In this document: one piece after another, positions 5,943 through 12,614 of the stretch
Numbering within the stretch: position 1 is the first letter of the stretch
How the letters are laid out: each line of letters starts with the position of its first letter
Origin: an uncultured Catenibacterium sp.
GTDB lineage: Bacteria; Bacillota_I; Bacilli_A; Erysipelotrichales; Coprobacillaceae
Assembly: GCA_900764725.1 (NCBI GenBank)
Contig: CAAFPB010000431.1
Span: forward strand, 1 to 15,525
DNA length: 15,525 nt
Reading direction: 5' to 3'
Notes under the pieces: model-generated
What the model saw: the letters and a program-made list of their open reading frames with translations, nothing else
Database searches by the model: none
What the model was told of the DNA's origin: nothing
Position numbers and translations under genes: made by a program

Positions 5943-7143
5943 AGTATTGTTTATGTTTTACATCACGAAGCTTATTCTGATAATCGATATCAATAATAAG
6001 ACCCATTGCGAACATATATGAAAGTAATGAAGATCCTCCATATGACAGCATTGGTAAAGTAATACCGGTAATAGGAAGTAATCCAAGAATCATTCCGATA
6101 TTCCATGTCTGCTGGAAGATGAGACATCCAAATGTACCCATGATAAATGTTTTATCACGAATATTATCACTCTTTAAACCGATATTTAAGATGGTGATAT
6201 CAAATGCAGCAATCGCAAGTAAAGTAATAAGTGCACCTGCATATCCAAAATCAGTCGCAATAACTGAGAAGATAAAGTCTGTCTGTCCTTCAGGGAACAC
6301 CTTGACAACAGCTCTAAATCCATGTCCAAACAATCCTGCAGTTCCATAAGATAATTGAGCAAACCATGACTGTAATCCCTGGTTACCAGTTGTACCTTCA
6401 GGATCTAGCCAGCCATAAATACGGTCTAACTTATGCCCTGAAATGATAGATGTAAAGATACCATTCTGGTAGATGAATAAATAAGCCATTCCTAGTATTC
6501 CAACTACTGCAATTACTAGAATAAATAGGAACCAGTTCTTATTCATACCACTTGATAATAATACAAAGAACACAGCGGCCATGATAATCATCATAACCCC
6601 TGAGTCATTCTGTAAATAAATAAGAATAGCAGGTGGTAAAGAAATCTTCATAACCTGAATAATATACTGTATTTCACTATCTGTTGTCTTAATTAAGACA
6701 CGATCATTATACTCCTGAGTGATTTTCGCAAGATACATAACCATGATGATTTTCATGAATTCTGAAGGCTGAAAACTAAAGCCTGGAATGTTATACCATG
6801 AAGTGGCACCATTGGTGAATTTTGCGAGTGGTACAATATGAATATGTAATAGTTTCGTATAGACAAAATGATCTACTGCAAGTCCGATAAGTAGTACAAT
6901 AAAGATCATATATAATGTTTTAATATGATTATAAAGGGTATCCTGACCTACTTTATAGATGATATAACTTAGCGCACCACCTAATACATAATAAAGTCCT
7001 TGTTTAAGCCATAGCATATAAGGATTCGCAATGTTTGTCATAATTGGTGCAGCACTTGCAACTGCAAGACAGCTGATGGCACCAAGCAATATAATTAAGG
7101 CAATGAGAGGATATTTCTTGAGTGTTTCTTCAAGTTTTTCCAT
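5941..7143 (-). CDS. rodA: SEDS peptidoglycan glycosyltransferase, RodA type
   Basis: A polytopic enzyme that polymerises lipid II into glycan strands, working with a class B PBP and MreB (elongation) in the RodA case. The 400 residues contain about ten hydrophobic segments. The family signature N-G-A-T-S-W-Y...F-Q-P-S-E-F-M-K includes Gln125-Pro126-Ser127-Glu128. The catalytic aspartate is expected to be Asp289 in Q-T-D-F-I-F. The C-terminal L-P-M-L-S-Y-G-G-S-S-L motif is intact. The N-G-A-x-S-W...I-P-G wording resembles RodA more than FtsW, but FtsW/SpoVE cannot be fully excluded. After the Asp the usual A-E-E-L-G reads A-T-D-F-G, a local variation. The start has GGAGG upstream (complement of 7150-7154). 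Monocistronic and divergent from the EIIB-like gene. Confidence 0.9.
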   Translation of the reverse strand: MEKLEETLKKYPLIALIILLGAISCLAVASAAPIMTNIANPYMLWLKQGLYYVLGGALSYIIYKVGQDTLYNHIKTLYMIFIVLLIGLAVDHFVYTKLLHIHIVPLAKFTNGATSWYNIPGFSFQPSEFMKIIMVMYLAKITQEYNDRVLIKTTDSEIQYIIQVMKISLPPAILIYLQNDSGVMMIIMAAVFFVLLSSGMNKNWFLFILVIAVVGILGMAYLFIYQNGIFTSIISGHKLDRIYGWLDPEGTTGNQGLQSWFAQLSYGTAGLFGHGFRAVVKVFPEGQTDFIFSVIATDFGYAGALITLLAIAAFDITILNIGLKSDNIRDKTFIMGTFGCLIFQQTWNIGMILGLLPITGITLPMLSYGGSSLLSYMFAMGLIIDIDYQNKLRDVKHKQY

Positions 7144-7163
7144 GCGTGCCCTCCTTTTTTCTT

Positions 7164-7194
7164 TTTACTTTTTTCATTCTTATAGTATACTATA
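7164..7194 (+). promoter_or_regulatory. Promoter of the EIIB-like/gloA unit, overlapping the rodA promoter
   Basis: TTTACT (7164-7169), a 16-base spacer and TATACT (7186-7191). The -10 overlaps the rodA -10 on the opposite strand within a perfect 14-bp palindrome (7181-7194). The -35 is weak. Confidence 0.45.
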
Positions 7195-7211
7195 TTTTAA
7201 AGATACTTCAA
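7184..7211 (-). promoter_or_regulatory. Promoter of rodA
   Basis: On the minus strand TTGAAG (7211-7206), a 16-base spacer and TATACT (7189-7184). The -10 lies inside the palindrome TATAGTATACTATA shared with the divergent promoter. Confidence 0.62.
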
Positions 7212-7230
7212 TAAAAAGGAGATGTAGAAA

Positions 7231-7566
7231 GTGTCTAGAAATATGATGATTGGGATTATTGCAGCAATCGTAGTAGTACTCGTAATTGTTGTGATGATGA
7301 CTCGTAAAAAGAAAACAAGTAAAGAAGAATGTCCGATTGATGCGGATCTATTAATTAAGGCGTTAGGTGGTAAAGATAACATTACTGCTTTAGAAGCATC
7401 ACCTTCTAAATTAAAAGCTACTTTAAAGCAGGATAAGGATCTTGATATTGACACAATTAAAACACTAGGGGCTAGTGGTATTGTGGCAGGTCATTTAACA
7501 CTTACTATGATTTTTGGTAAAGCATCAAGTATTATTTGTGAAACAGTTTTAGAAAAAATTAAATAA
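7231..7566 (+). CDS. Membrane-anchored degenerate PTS glucose-type EIIB domain protein
   Basis: One N-terminal transmembrane helix (about residues 6-23) is followed by a basic R-K-K-K stop-transfer, a short linker and a single EIIB fold (about residues 36-111). The EIIB signature is clear: L-I-K-A-L-G-G-K-D-N-I near the start, then L-G-A-S-G-I-V and I-F-G-K-A-S. In active glucose-type EIIB the phosphorylated cysteine sits in D-A-C-I-T-R-L-R. Here the stretch reads E-A-S-P-S-K-L-K, so Ser57 replaces the Cys and the neighbouring Arg residues are Lys. Phosphoryl transfer as in a normal PTS is therefore unlikely, and a sensor or scaffold role is an inference. The GTG start is chosen because AAGGAG at 7216-7221 is 9 bases away; the ATGs at 7243 and 7246 are too far. 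Co-transcribed with gloA, 12 bases downstream. Confidence 0.82.
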   Translation: MSRNMMIGIIAAIVVVLVIVVMMTRKKKTSKEECPIDADLLIKALGGKDNITALEASPSKLKATLKQDKDLDIDTIKTLGASGIVAGHLTLTMIFGKASSIICETVLEKIK

Positions 7567-7578
7567 GAGGTATTTGTG

Positions 7579-7947
7579 ATGAAATTCAAGATGGTACATG
7601 AAAACTATAACGTTAAGGATCTAGATGCGTCTCTTAAATTCTATGAAGAAGCATTAGGTTTAACTGAAAGAAGACGTAAGGTGAGCGATGATGGAAGTTT
7701 TATTATTGTTTATGTTGGTAATGAAACAACACCATTTGAATTAGAACTCACTTGGCTTAAAGATCATCCACAGGCTTATGATATTGGTGAAGAAGAATTC
7801 CATTTAGCTTTTAATGTAGATGATTATGAAGGGGCACATGCATTACATGAAAAGATGGGATGCATCTGTTTTGAGAACCCTTCAATGGGCATCTATTTCA
7901 TCCAGGATCCAGATGGTTACTGGCTTGAAATCATACCTGAAAAATAG
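7579..7947 (+). CDS. gloA: Glyoxalase I (lactoylglutathione lyase family)
   Basis: VOC-superfamily metalloenzyme that isomerises the hemithioacetal of methylglyoxal and a thiol, detoxifying a glycolytic by-product. The 122 residues form two beta-alpha-beta-beta-beta modules. All four metal ligands of the E. coli-type enzyme are visible: His7 (M-V-H-E-N), Glu56 (F-E-L-E-L-T), His75 (E-F-H-L-A-F) and Glu117 (W-L-E-I-I-P). The ending D-P-D-G-Y-W-L-E-I is family-typical. A GTG at 7576 could also start translation, but the ATG at 7579 is 8 bases from AGAGG (7566-7570) and gives the usual M-K-F N-terminus. Low-GC Firmicutes often lack glutathione, so the thiol cofactor is uncertain. Second gene of a unit with the EIIB-like gene. 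Confidence 0.92.
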   Translation: MKFKMVHENYNVKDLDASLKFYEEALGLTERRRKVSDDGSFIIVYVGNETTPFELELTWLKDHPQAYDIGEEEFHLAFNVDDYEGAHALHEKMGCICFENPSMGIYFIQDPDGYWLEIIPEK

Positions 7948-7950
7948 TCT

Positions 7951-7979
7951 GGGAAATGCGTGATGCATTTCTCTTTTTT
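7951..7979 (+). terminator. Terminator after gloA
   Basis: A 9-bp stem (7951-7959 with 7965-7973, one G-T pair) has a GTGAT loop and six Ts (7974-7979). Confidence 0.92.
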
Positions 7980-8028
7980 GTGAAAAAAATAATTAAAAAA
8001 TATTTTTTTACATAATAATTATTATAAA

Positions 8029-8042
8029 TGTAAGCGCATTTG
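8029..8042 (+). promoter_or_regulatory. Possible CcpA cre-like site 1
   Basis: TGTAAGCGCATTTG matches the left half of the cre consensus (T-G-W-A-A-R-C-G) exactly but diverges in the right half. It would overlap the start of any transcript using the TATAAA at 8023-8028. Weak evidence. Confidence 0.4.
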
Positions 8043-8138
8043 TCCTAAAAACAGATATATAATATTACTATTTTCGGAAATTAAAACAAATCATCAAGAA
8101 AAATTTTTATCACAAGGCAAAAAATGTTATGCGATTAC

Positions 8139-8152
8139 AGAAAACGCATACA
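8139..8152 (+). promoter_or_regulatory. Possible CcpA cre-like site 2
   Basis: AGAAAACGCATACA matches cre consensus TGWAARCGYTWNCA at 12 of 14 positions. It lies about 60 bases upstream of the predicted pflB transcription start, a position where CcpA can act positively. Its core also forms the right arm of the TATGCG/CGCATA inverted repeat, so a different regulator is possible. Confidence 0.42.
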
Positions 8153-8170
8153 AAAATATAGGCAAATCCA

Positions 8171-8199
8171 TGGACAAACATTTTGAATAATGGTATATT
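8171..8199 (+). promoter_or_regulatory. Main promoter of pflB
   Basis: TGGACA (8171-8176), a 17-base spacer and TATATT (8194-8199) with an extended -10 TG at 8191-8192. It predicts a leader of about 60 nt before the ATG at 8267. Confidence 0.72.
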
Positions 8200-8266
8200 G
8201 AAATCGCTGAAAAGGATGCGTAACAAAATTCAGTGGTTTTATATACTTTAAGGAGGAATTGTTACA

Positions 8267-10528
8267 ATGGATACAAATCGTTTTGCTGATGCATGGGCTG
8301 GATTCAAAGGCCGTTTATGGAAAGAAGAAGTAAATACTAGAGACTTCATCCAGAACAACTACAAACCATATGATGGTGATGAATCATTCTTAGCTGAACC
8401 TACAGAAGCAACAAATAAATTATGGGGCAGATTACAGGAGCTTCAGGCTGAAGAAAGAGCTAAAGGCGGAGTTCTTGATATGGAAACTGAAGTAGTTTCT
8501 GGTTTAACTGCTTATGGACCTGGTTATATTGATGAAAGCATGAAAGACTTAGAAACTGTAGTTGGTTTACAGACAGATAAGCCTTTAAAGAGAGCATTCA
8601 TGCCTTATGGTGGTATCCGTATGGCTGAACAGGCTTGCGAAACTTATGGTTATACACCAAATCCAGAATTACATAAGATTTTTACTGAATATCATAAGAC
8701 TCATAACCAGGGTGTATTTGATGTTTACACTCCTGAAATTATGAAAGCACGTCATAATAAGATTATCACTGGTCTTCCAGATACTTATGGTCGTGGACGT
8801 ATTGTTGGTGACTACAGAAGAGTTGCTTTATACGGTATCGATGCATTAATCGAATGGAAGAAAGAAGACTATGCTAACTGCGGTAGCGGTTCAATGACTG
8901 AAGACATCATCAGAAAGAGAGAAGAAATTGCTGAACAGGTAAGAGCTCTTAACAACATGAAGAAGATGGCTGAAGTTTATGGTTATGATATTTCTAAGCC
9001 AGCTACTAACGCTCGTGAAGCATTCCAGTGGTTATACTTTGGTTATTTAGCAGCTATCAAGACTCAGAATGGTGCAGCTATGTCAGTTGGACGTATCTCT
9101 ACATTCCTTGATATCTATATTGAAAGAGATTTAGCTAACGGTACATTAACTGAAAGCGAAGCTCAGGAATTAGTTGACCATATCGTTATGAAATTCCGTA
9201 TGGTTAAGTTCGCACGTATCCCATCATACAACGCATTATTCTCTGGTGACCCAGTATGGGCTACACTTGAAGTTGCAGGTTTAGGTACTGACGGACGTTC
9301 AATGGTTACAAAGAGTGACTACCGTTTCTTACATACATTAGAAGATATGGGTCCTTCTCCAGAACCAAACTTAACAGTTCTTTATACAGAAGCATTACCA
9401 GAAAACTTCAAGAAATATGCTGCTAAGATCTCTATCGATACTTCATCAATTCAGTATGAAAATGATGATGTTATGAGACCTGTATGGGGCGATGACTATT
9501 CAATCTGCTGCTGCGTATCAGCTACTCAGACTGGTAAAGAAATGCAGTTCTTCGGTGCTAGAGCTAACTTAGCTAAGTGCTTAACTTATGCTATCAACGG
9601 TGGTATCGATGAAAAGACTAAACAGCAGGTAGGTCCTGAATATAGAGGAATTACTTCTGAATATCTTGATTACGATGAAGTTATCCAGAAATATGAAAAC
9701 ATGATGGGCTGGTTAGCAGACTTATATGTTAATACATTAAACTTAATCCAGTACATGCATGATAAATACTACTATGAAGCTGCAGAAATGGCATTAATCG
9801 ATACTGATGTTCGTAGAACATTCGCTACTGGTATTGCTGGTTTCTCACATGTAGTAGACTCATTAAGCGCAATCAAATATGCTAAGGTTAAGACTATCAG
9901 AGATGAAGATGGTATCGTAGTTGATTACGAAGTTGAAGGTGACTTCCCTCGTTATGGTAACGATGATGACAGAGCTGACAACATCGCAGTTTGGTTATTA
10001 CATACATTCTTAGAAAAGATCAAACAGCATCATACATATAGAAATTCTGAACCAACTACTTCTATCTTAACAATCACTTCTAACGTAGTTTATGGTAAGG
10101 CTACAGGTTCATTACCTGATGGACGTAAAGCTGGTGAACCATTATCTCCAGGTGCTAACCCATCATATGGTGCAGAACAGAGCGGTTTACTTGCTTCATT
10201 AAACTCAGTTGCTAAGTTACCTTACGAATGGGCATTAGATGGTATCTCAAATACTCAGACAATCAGCCCAAGTGCTTTAGGTCATGATGAAGCTGAAAGA
10301 ACTACTAAGTTAGTAACAGTTATGGATGGTTACTTCAGACAGGGTGCTCATCACTTAAACGTTAACGTATTCGGTAAAGAAAAGTTAATCGATGCAATGG
10401 AACATCCTGAAAAGCCAGAATATGCAAACTTCACAATCCGTGTATCTGGTTATGCAGTTAAGTTCATCGACTTAAATAGAGAACAGCAGTTAGACGTAAT
10501 TGCTAGAACTTGTCACGATCATATGTAA
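8267..10528 (+). CDS. pflB: Pyruvate formate-lyase (formate C-acetyltransferase)
   Basis: Glycyl-radical enzyme converting pyruvate and CoA to acetyl-CoA and formate, the main anaerobic pyruvate route. The 753 residues match PflB (about 760). The thiol-radical pair is Cys415-Cys416 in I-C-C-C-V-S; a third cysteine, Cys414, precedes them where E. coli has alanine. The downstream [15 protein letters not shown] block is intact. The radical glycine is Gly728 in R-V-S-G-Y-A-V near the C-terminus, so the protein is full length and radical-competent. This separates it from diol dehydratase and other glycyl-radical paralogues. Codon use is strongly skewed to a small set (for example TTA, CAG, GAA), consistent with high expression. 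Strong AAGGAGG at 8250-8256. PflA follows. Confidence 0.98.
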   Translation: MDTNRFADAWAGFKGRLWKEEVNTRDFIQNNYKPYDGDESFLAEPTEATNKLWGRLQELQAEERAKGGVLDMETEVVSGLTAYGPGYIDESMKDLETVVGLQTDKPLKRAFMPYGGIRMAEQACETYGYTPNPELHKIFTEYHKTHNQGVFDVYTPEIMKARHNKIITGLPDTYGRGRIVGDYRRVALYGIDALIEWKKEDYANCGSGSMTEDIIRKREEIAEQVRALNNMKKMAEVYGYDISKPATNAREAFQWLYFGYLAAIKTQNGAAMSVGRISTFLDIYIERDLANGTLTESEAQELVDHIVMKFRMVKFARIPSYNALFSGDPVWATLEVAGLGTDGRSMVTKSDYRFLHTLEDMGPSPEPNLTVLYTEALPENFKKYAAKISIDTSSIQYENDDVMRPVWGDDYSICCCVSATQTGKEMQFFGARANLAKCLTYAINGGIDEKTKQQVGPEYRGITSEYLDYDEVIQKYENMMGWLADLYVNTLNLIQYMHDKYYYEAAEMALIDTDVRRTFATGIAGFSHVVDSLSAIKYAKVKTIRDEDGIVVDYEVEGDFPRYGNDDDRADNIAVWLLHTFLEKIKQHHTYRNSEPTTSILTITSNVVYGKATGSLPDGRKAGEPLSPGANPSYGAEQSGLLASLNSVAKLPYEWALDGISNTQTISPSALGHDEAERTTKLVTVMDGYFRQGAHHLNVNVFGKEKLIDAMEHPEKPEYANFTIRVSGYAVKFIDLNREQQLDVIARTCHDHM

Positions 10529-10533
10529 TAATT

Positions 10534-10561
10534 AAAACAGTCTCTTATGAGACTGTTTTTT
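10534..10561 (+). terminator. Terminator between pflB and pflA
   Basis: An 11-bp perfect stem (10534-10544 with 10549-10559) with a TTAT loop merges into a T-run ending at 10561. The pflA ribosome site follows directly, so pflA is probably expressed by readthrough or by a promoter I cannot see. Confidence 0.92.
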
Positions 10562-10576
10562 ATAGAGGAGGAGAAT

Positions 10577-11311
10577 ATGAACGCTCGTGTGCATTCTATA
10601 GAATCATTTGGTCTTGTAGATGGACCAGGTGTACGTTTTATCTTATTTCTACATGGGTGTCCTTTTAGATGTCAGTTCTGTCATAACCCAGATACATGGG
10701 CAAGTCAGAAGTTTGAAGAATGGACACCACAACAGGCATTAGACCGTGCCTTACGTTTTGAACCTTATTGGGGAACTGATGGAGGAATTACTGTATCTGG
10801 TGGAGAACCACTAGTACAGATTGATTTCTTATTAGAATTCTTTAAACTCGCAAAATCAGCAGGTGCAAATACATGTATTGATACAAGTGGTGCATGCTTT
10901 ACAAGAGAAGAACCTTTCTTCTCTAAGTTTGAAGAATTGATGAAATATACTGATTTACTCATGGTTGATATCAAAGAAATCAATGATGAAAGACATAAAG
11001 TATTAACAGGTTCTTCTAATAAGCGTGTACTTGATATGATTCAATATTTGAATGATATCAATAAGCCTATCTGGATCAGACATGTCTTAGTCCCTGAAAG
11101 AAGTGACTTTGATGAAGACCTTCATGCATTAGCTGATTATATTGATACATTAAATAATGTGAAGAAGGTAGAAGTTCTTCCTTACCATACTCTTGGTACT
11201 TACAAGTGGAAGGAATTAAACCTTGAATATCAATTAGAAGGTATTGATCCACCTACAAATGAACGTGTAGAAAACGCAAATAAGATTCTACATACAGATA
11301 AATATAAATAA
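10577..11311 (+). CDS. pflA: Pyruvate formate-lyase activating enzyme
   Basis: Radical-SAM enzyme that abstracts the hydrogen from Gly728 of PflB, using a [4Fe-4S] cluster and S-adenosylmethionine. The cluster motif C-x3-C-x2-C is Cys28, Cys32 and Cys35 (H-G-C-P-F-R-C-Q-F-C-H-N). The activase motif G-L-V-D-G-P-G-V-R lies just before it, and the G-G-E motif is Gly75-Gly76-Glu77. The length of 244 residues is typical. An upstream in-frame ATG at 10547 lies inside the terminator loop, so I chose the ATG at 10577, which has AGGAGG at 10566-10571. The terminator between the two genes should keep PflA well below PflB, fitting a catalytic partner (inference). Confidence 0.97.
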   Translation: MNARVHSIESFGLVDGPGVRFILFLHGCPFRCQFCHNPDTWASQKFEEWTPQQALDRALRFEPYWGTDGGITVSGGEPLVQIDFLLEFFKLAKSAGANTCIDTSGACFTREEPFFSKFEELMKYTDLLMVDIKEINDERHKVLTGSSNKRVLDMIQYLNDINKPIWIRHVLVPERSDFDEDLHALADYIDTLNNVKKVEVLPYHTLGTYKWKELNLEYQLEGIDPPTNERVENANKILHTDKYK

Positions 11312-11317
11312 GTATGA

Positions 11318-11323
11318 TATAAT
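11318..11323 (+). promoter_or_regulatory. Extended -10 promoter of the 85-residue gene
   Basis: A perfect TATAAT preceded by TG at 11315-11316 (TGA-TATAAT). The -35 window (CAGATA) is poor, as is common with extended -10 promoters. The predicted start is near 11330. Confidence 0.6.
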
Positions 11324-11346
11324 GTCTCCTAGAAGGAGGCATTTTT
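11324..11346 (+). terminator. Hairpin with T-run that covers the Shine-Dalgarno of the next gene
   Basis: GTCTCCT (11324-11330) pairs with AGGAGGC (11334-11340, one G-T pair) around AGA, followed by ATTTTT (11341-11346). It can act as the pflA terminator. The 3' arm is also the ribosome site of the gene starting at 11348. Confidence 0.65.
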
Positions 11347-11347
11347 C

Positions 11348-11605
11348 ATGGATGAATTGCTTTTTGATGAAAATTATATAGTGTTCTTACAGAATCAGAG
11401 TTTAGATACATTATGCAGCCTTTATTATGAGGTACATAATCAATTAATGGATATTATTCATACTCACAAAGGGGAAGAAGATTATAAAATAATTACCGCA
11501 AAACGTGCAATGATTGAAGGTACAATCATGTCTAAAGTTATGCAGGAACATGGCTATTCTTTAGATCAATATGCTTACTATAAAAATGATAAGATGGTAG
11601 CCTGA
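11348..11605 (+). CDS. Hypothetical small protein (85 aa)
   Basis: I do not recognise a family. The 85-residue product is soluble, with no signal peptide or membrane helix. It is acidic at the N-terminus (M-D-E-L-L-F-D-E) and looks largely helical (for example L-D-T-L-C-S-L-Y-Y-E-V-H-N-Q-L), with a single cysteine and a Tyr-rich C-terminal part (Y-S-L-D-Q-Y-A-Y-Y). It has a near-perfect AAGGAGG (11333-11339) 8 bases before the ATG and its own TGA-TATAAT promoter, which supports it being a real gene. It sits between pflA and fructokinase with no terminator after it. Function unknown. Confidence 0.72.
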   Translation: MDELLFDENYIVFLQNQSLDTLCSLYYEVHNQLMDIIHTHKGEEDYKIITAKRAMIEGTIMSKVMQEHGYSLDQYAYYKNDKMVA

Positions 11606-11632
11606 AAAAATGTAACAGTATTCAAAACTCCG

Positions 11633-11661
11633 TTTACTTTTGTAATTAAATAAATTAAAAT
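11633..11661 (+). promoter_or_regulatory. Promoter of the fructokinase gene
   Basis: TTTACT (11633-11638), a 17-base spacer and TAAAAT (11656-11661). A better-looking TATAAT at 11671-11676 would start transcription inside the ribosome site and has no -35, so this one is preferred. Confidence 0.5.
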
Positions 11662-11693
11662 ATATTTGATTATAATTTTGGAGGTAATGAATA

Positions 11694-12578
11694 ATGAAAT
11701 TAGGTACTATTGAAGGTGGAGGAACTAAGTTCGTCGTTGGTGTTGGTGATGAAAATGGTAATATTTTTGAAAGAGAATCATTCCCAACTACAACACCAGA
11801 AGAAACAATGAAGAATACTATTGAATTCTTCAAGGATAAGGGTGTAGAAGCAATTGGTTTTGGATCATTTGGTCCAATTGATCCAGATAAGACAAGCCCT
11901 ACATATGGTAGTGTAACAACTACTCCTAAACCAGGATGGTCTAATCATAATGTCGTAAAGGATTTAGAAGAAGCGTTCCCTGGTGTTCCTGTAGGATTTG
12001 ATACAGATGTAAACAGTGCATGTTTAGGTGAAGTTGAATTTGGTGCTGCAAAAGGATTAAATAGCGCATTATATCTAACTATTGGTACTGGTGTAGGTGG
12101 AGGTGCTGTTGTAGAAGGTAACCTTGTACATGGCTTATTACATCCAGAAATGGGTCATATGAAATTGATTACTAGACCAGAAGATACTTATAAGGGTAAA
12201 TGCCCATATCATGGTACATGTTTTGAAGGTTTAGCAGCTGGTCCAGCGATTGAAGAACGCTGGGGTAAGAGCGCTAAAGAATTACCTGCTGATCATCCAG
12301 CATGGGATTTAGAAGCTTATTATATTGCTCAGGCTTTATGTATTTATATTCTTACAATCTCACCTAAGAAGATCATCTTAGGTGGAGGTGTTATGCACCA
12401 GAAACAGTTATTCCCAATGATTCATAAATATGTTCAGGAAATGTTGAACGGTTATGTTGCGAAAGAAGAAATCACAACAGATAAGATCAAGGATTATATT
12501 GTTTATCCAGGACTTGCAGATAATGCAGGATTATGTGGTGGATTAGCACTTGCTAAGCAGGCGTTAGAGAATAAATAA
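11694..12578 (+). CDS. ROK-family fructokinase
   Basis: Phosphorylates fructose (perhaps also mannose or other hexoses) to the 6-phosphate with ATP. The ROK fold begins with the phosphate-binding loop E-G-G-G-T-K-F. The catalytic base is Asp105 in F-D-T-D-V-N-S-A. The adenosine-side I-G-T-G-V-G-G-G motif follows. The zinc site expected for ROK kinases is present as His155 (G-H-M-K) with Cys170, His173 and Cys176 (C-P-Y-H-G-T-C). The spacing and the E-G-L-A-A-G-P-A-I-E block resemble B. subtilis YdhR/GmuE and ScrK fructokinases rather than glucokinases. The 294 residues are normal. No PTS or sucrose genes adjoin it, so the sugar assignment is an inference. GGAGGT at 11680-11685 supports the start. 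Confidence 0.88.
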   Translation: MKLGTIEGGGTKFVVGVGDENGNIFERESFPTTTPEETMKNTIEFFKDKGVEAIGFGSFGPIDPDKTSPTYGSVTTTPKPGWSNHNVVKDLEEAFPGVPVGFDTDVNSACLGEVEFGAAKGLNSALYLTIGTGVGGGAVVEGNLVHGLLHPEMGHMKLITRPEDTYKGKCPYHGTCFEGLAAGPAIEERWGKSAKELPADHPAWDLEAYYIAQALCIYILTISPKKIILGGGVMHQKQLFPMIHKYVQEMLNGYVAKEEITTDKIKDYIVYPGLADNAGLCGGLALAKQALENK

Positions 12579-12601
12579 AAGCAGGCATATCCTGCTTTTT
12601 T
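12577..12601 (+). terminator. Terminator after fructokinase
   Basis: Stem AAAAGCAGG (12577-12585) with CCTGCTTTT (12591-12599) around CATAT, with Ts to 12601. The stem starts within the TAA stop (12576-12578). Confidence 0.9.
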
Positions 12602-12614
12602 ATAAGGAGGAAAT

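Larger units (their letters stand above)
7980..8266 (+). promoter_or_regulatory. pflB upstream regulatory region
   Basis: No gene is visible in these 287 AT-rich bases, whose size suggests complex control. They contain an AT palindrome ATAATAATTATTAT (8012-8025) next to a possible TATAAA (8023-8028), two cre-like sites (8029-8042 and 8139-8152), a TATGCG/CGCATA inverted repeat (8128-8133 with 8145-8150), the likely main promoter (8171-8199), an ATGCGTAACA element in the leader (8216-8225) and a strong AAGGAGG (8250-8256). Confidence 0.65.

Noticed and set aside
8096..8118. Rex (NADH sensor) site upstream of pflB
   Set aside because: Only one half-site is seen on the minus strand (TTGTGA); the partner TCACAA half is missing at the required spacing.
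9503..9517. Extra cysteine (Cys414) in PflB as a sign of a different glycyl-radical enzyme
   Set aside because: The Cys415-Cys416 pair, the following PFL-specific block and the R-V-S-G-Y-A-V end are all present, and pflA follows. Cys414 is probably a tolerated substitution.
10547..10576. Upstream in-frame ATG extending pflA by ten codons
   Set aside because: It lies in the terminator loop, lacks a ribosome site, and adds residues before the usual activase N-terminus. The ATG at 10577 has AGGAGG.
11671..11676. TATAAT as the fructokinase -10
   Set aside because: Transcription would begin at about 11683, inside the GGAGGT ribosome site, and no -35 fits.
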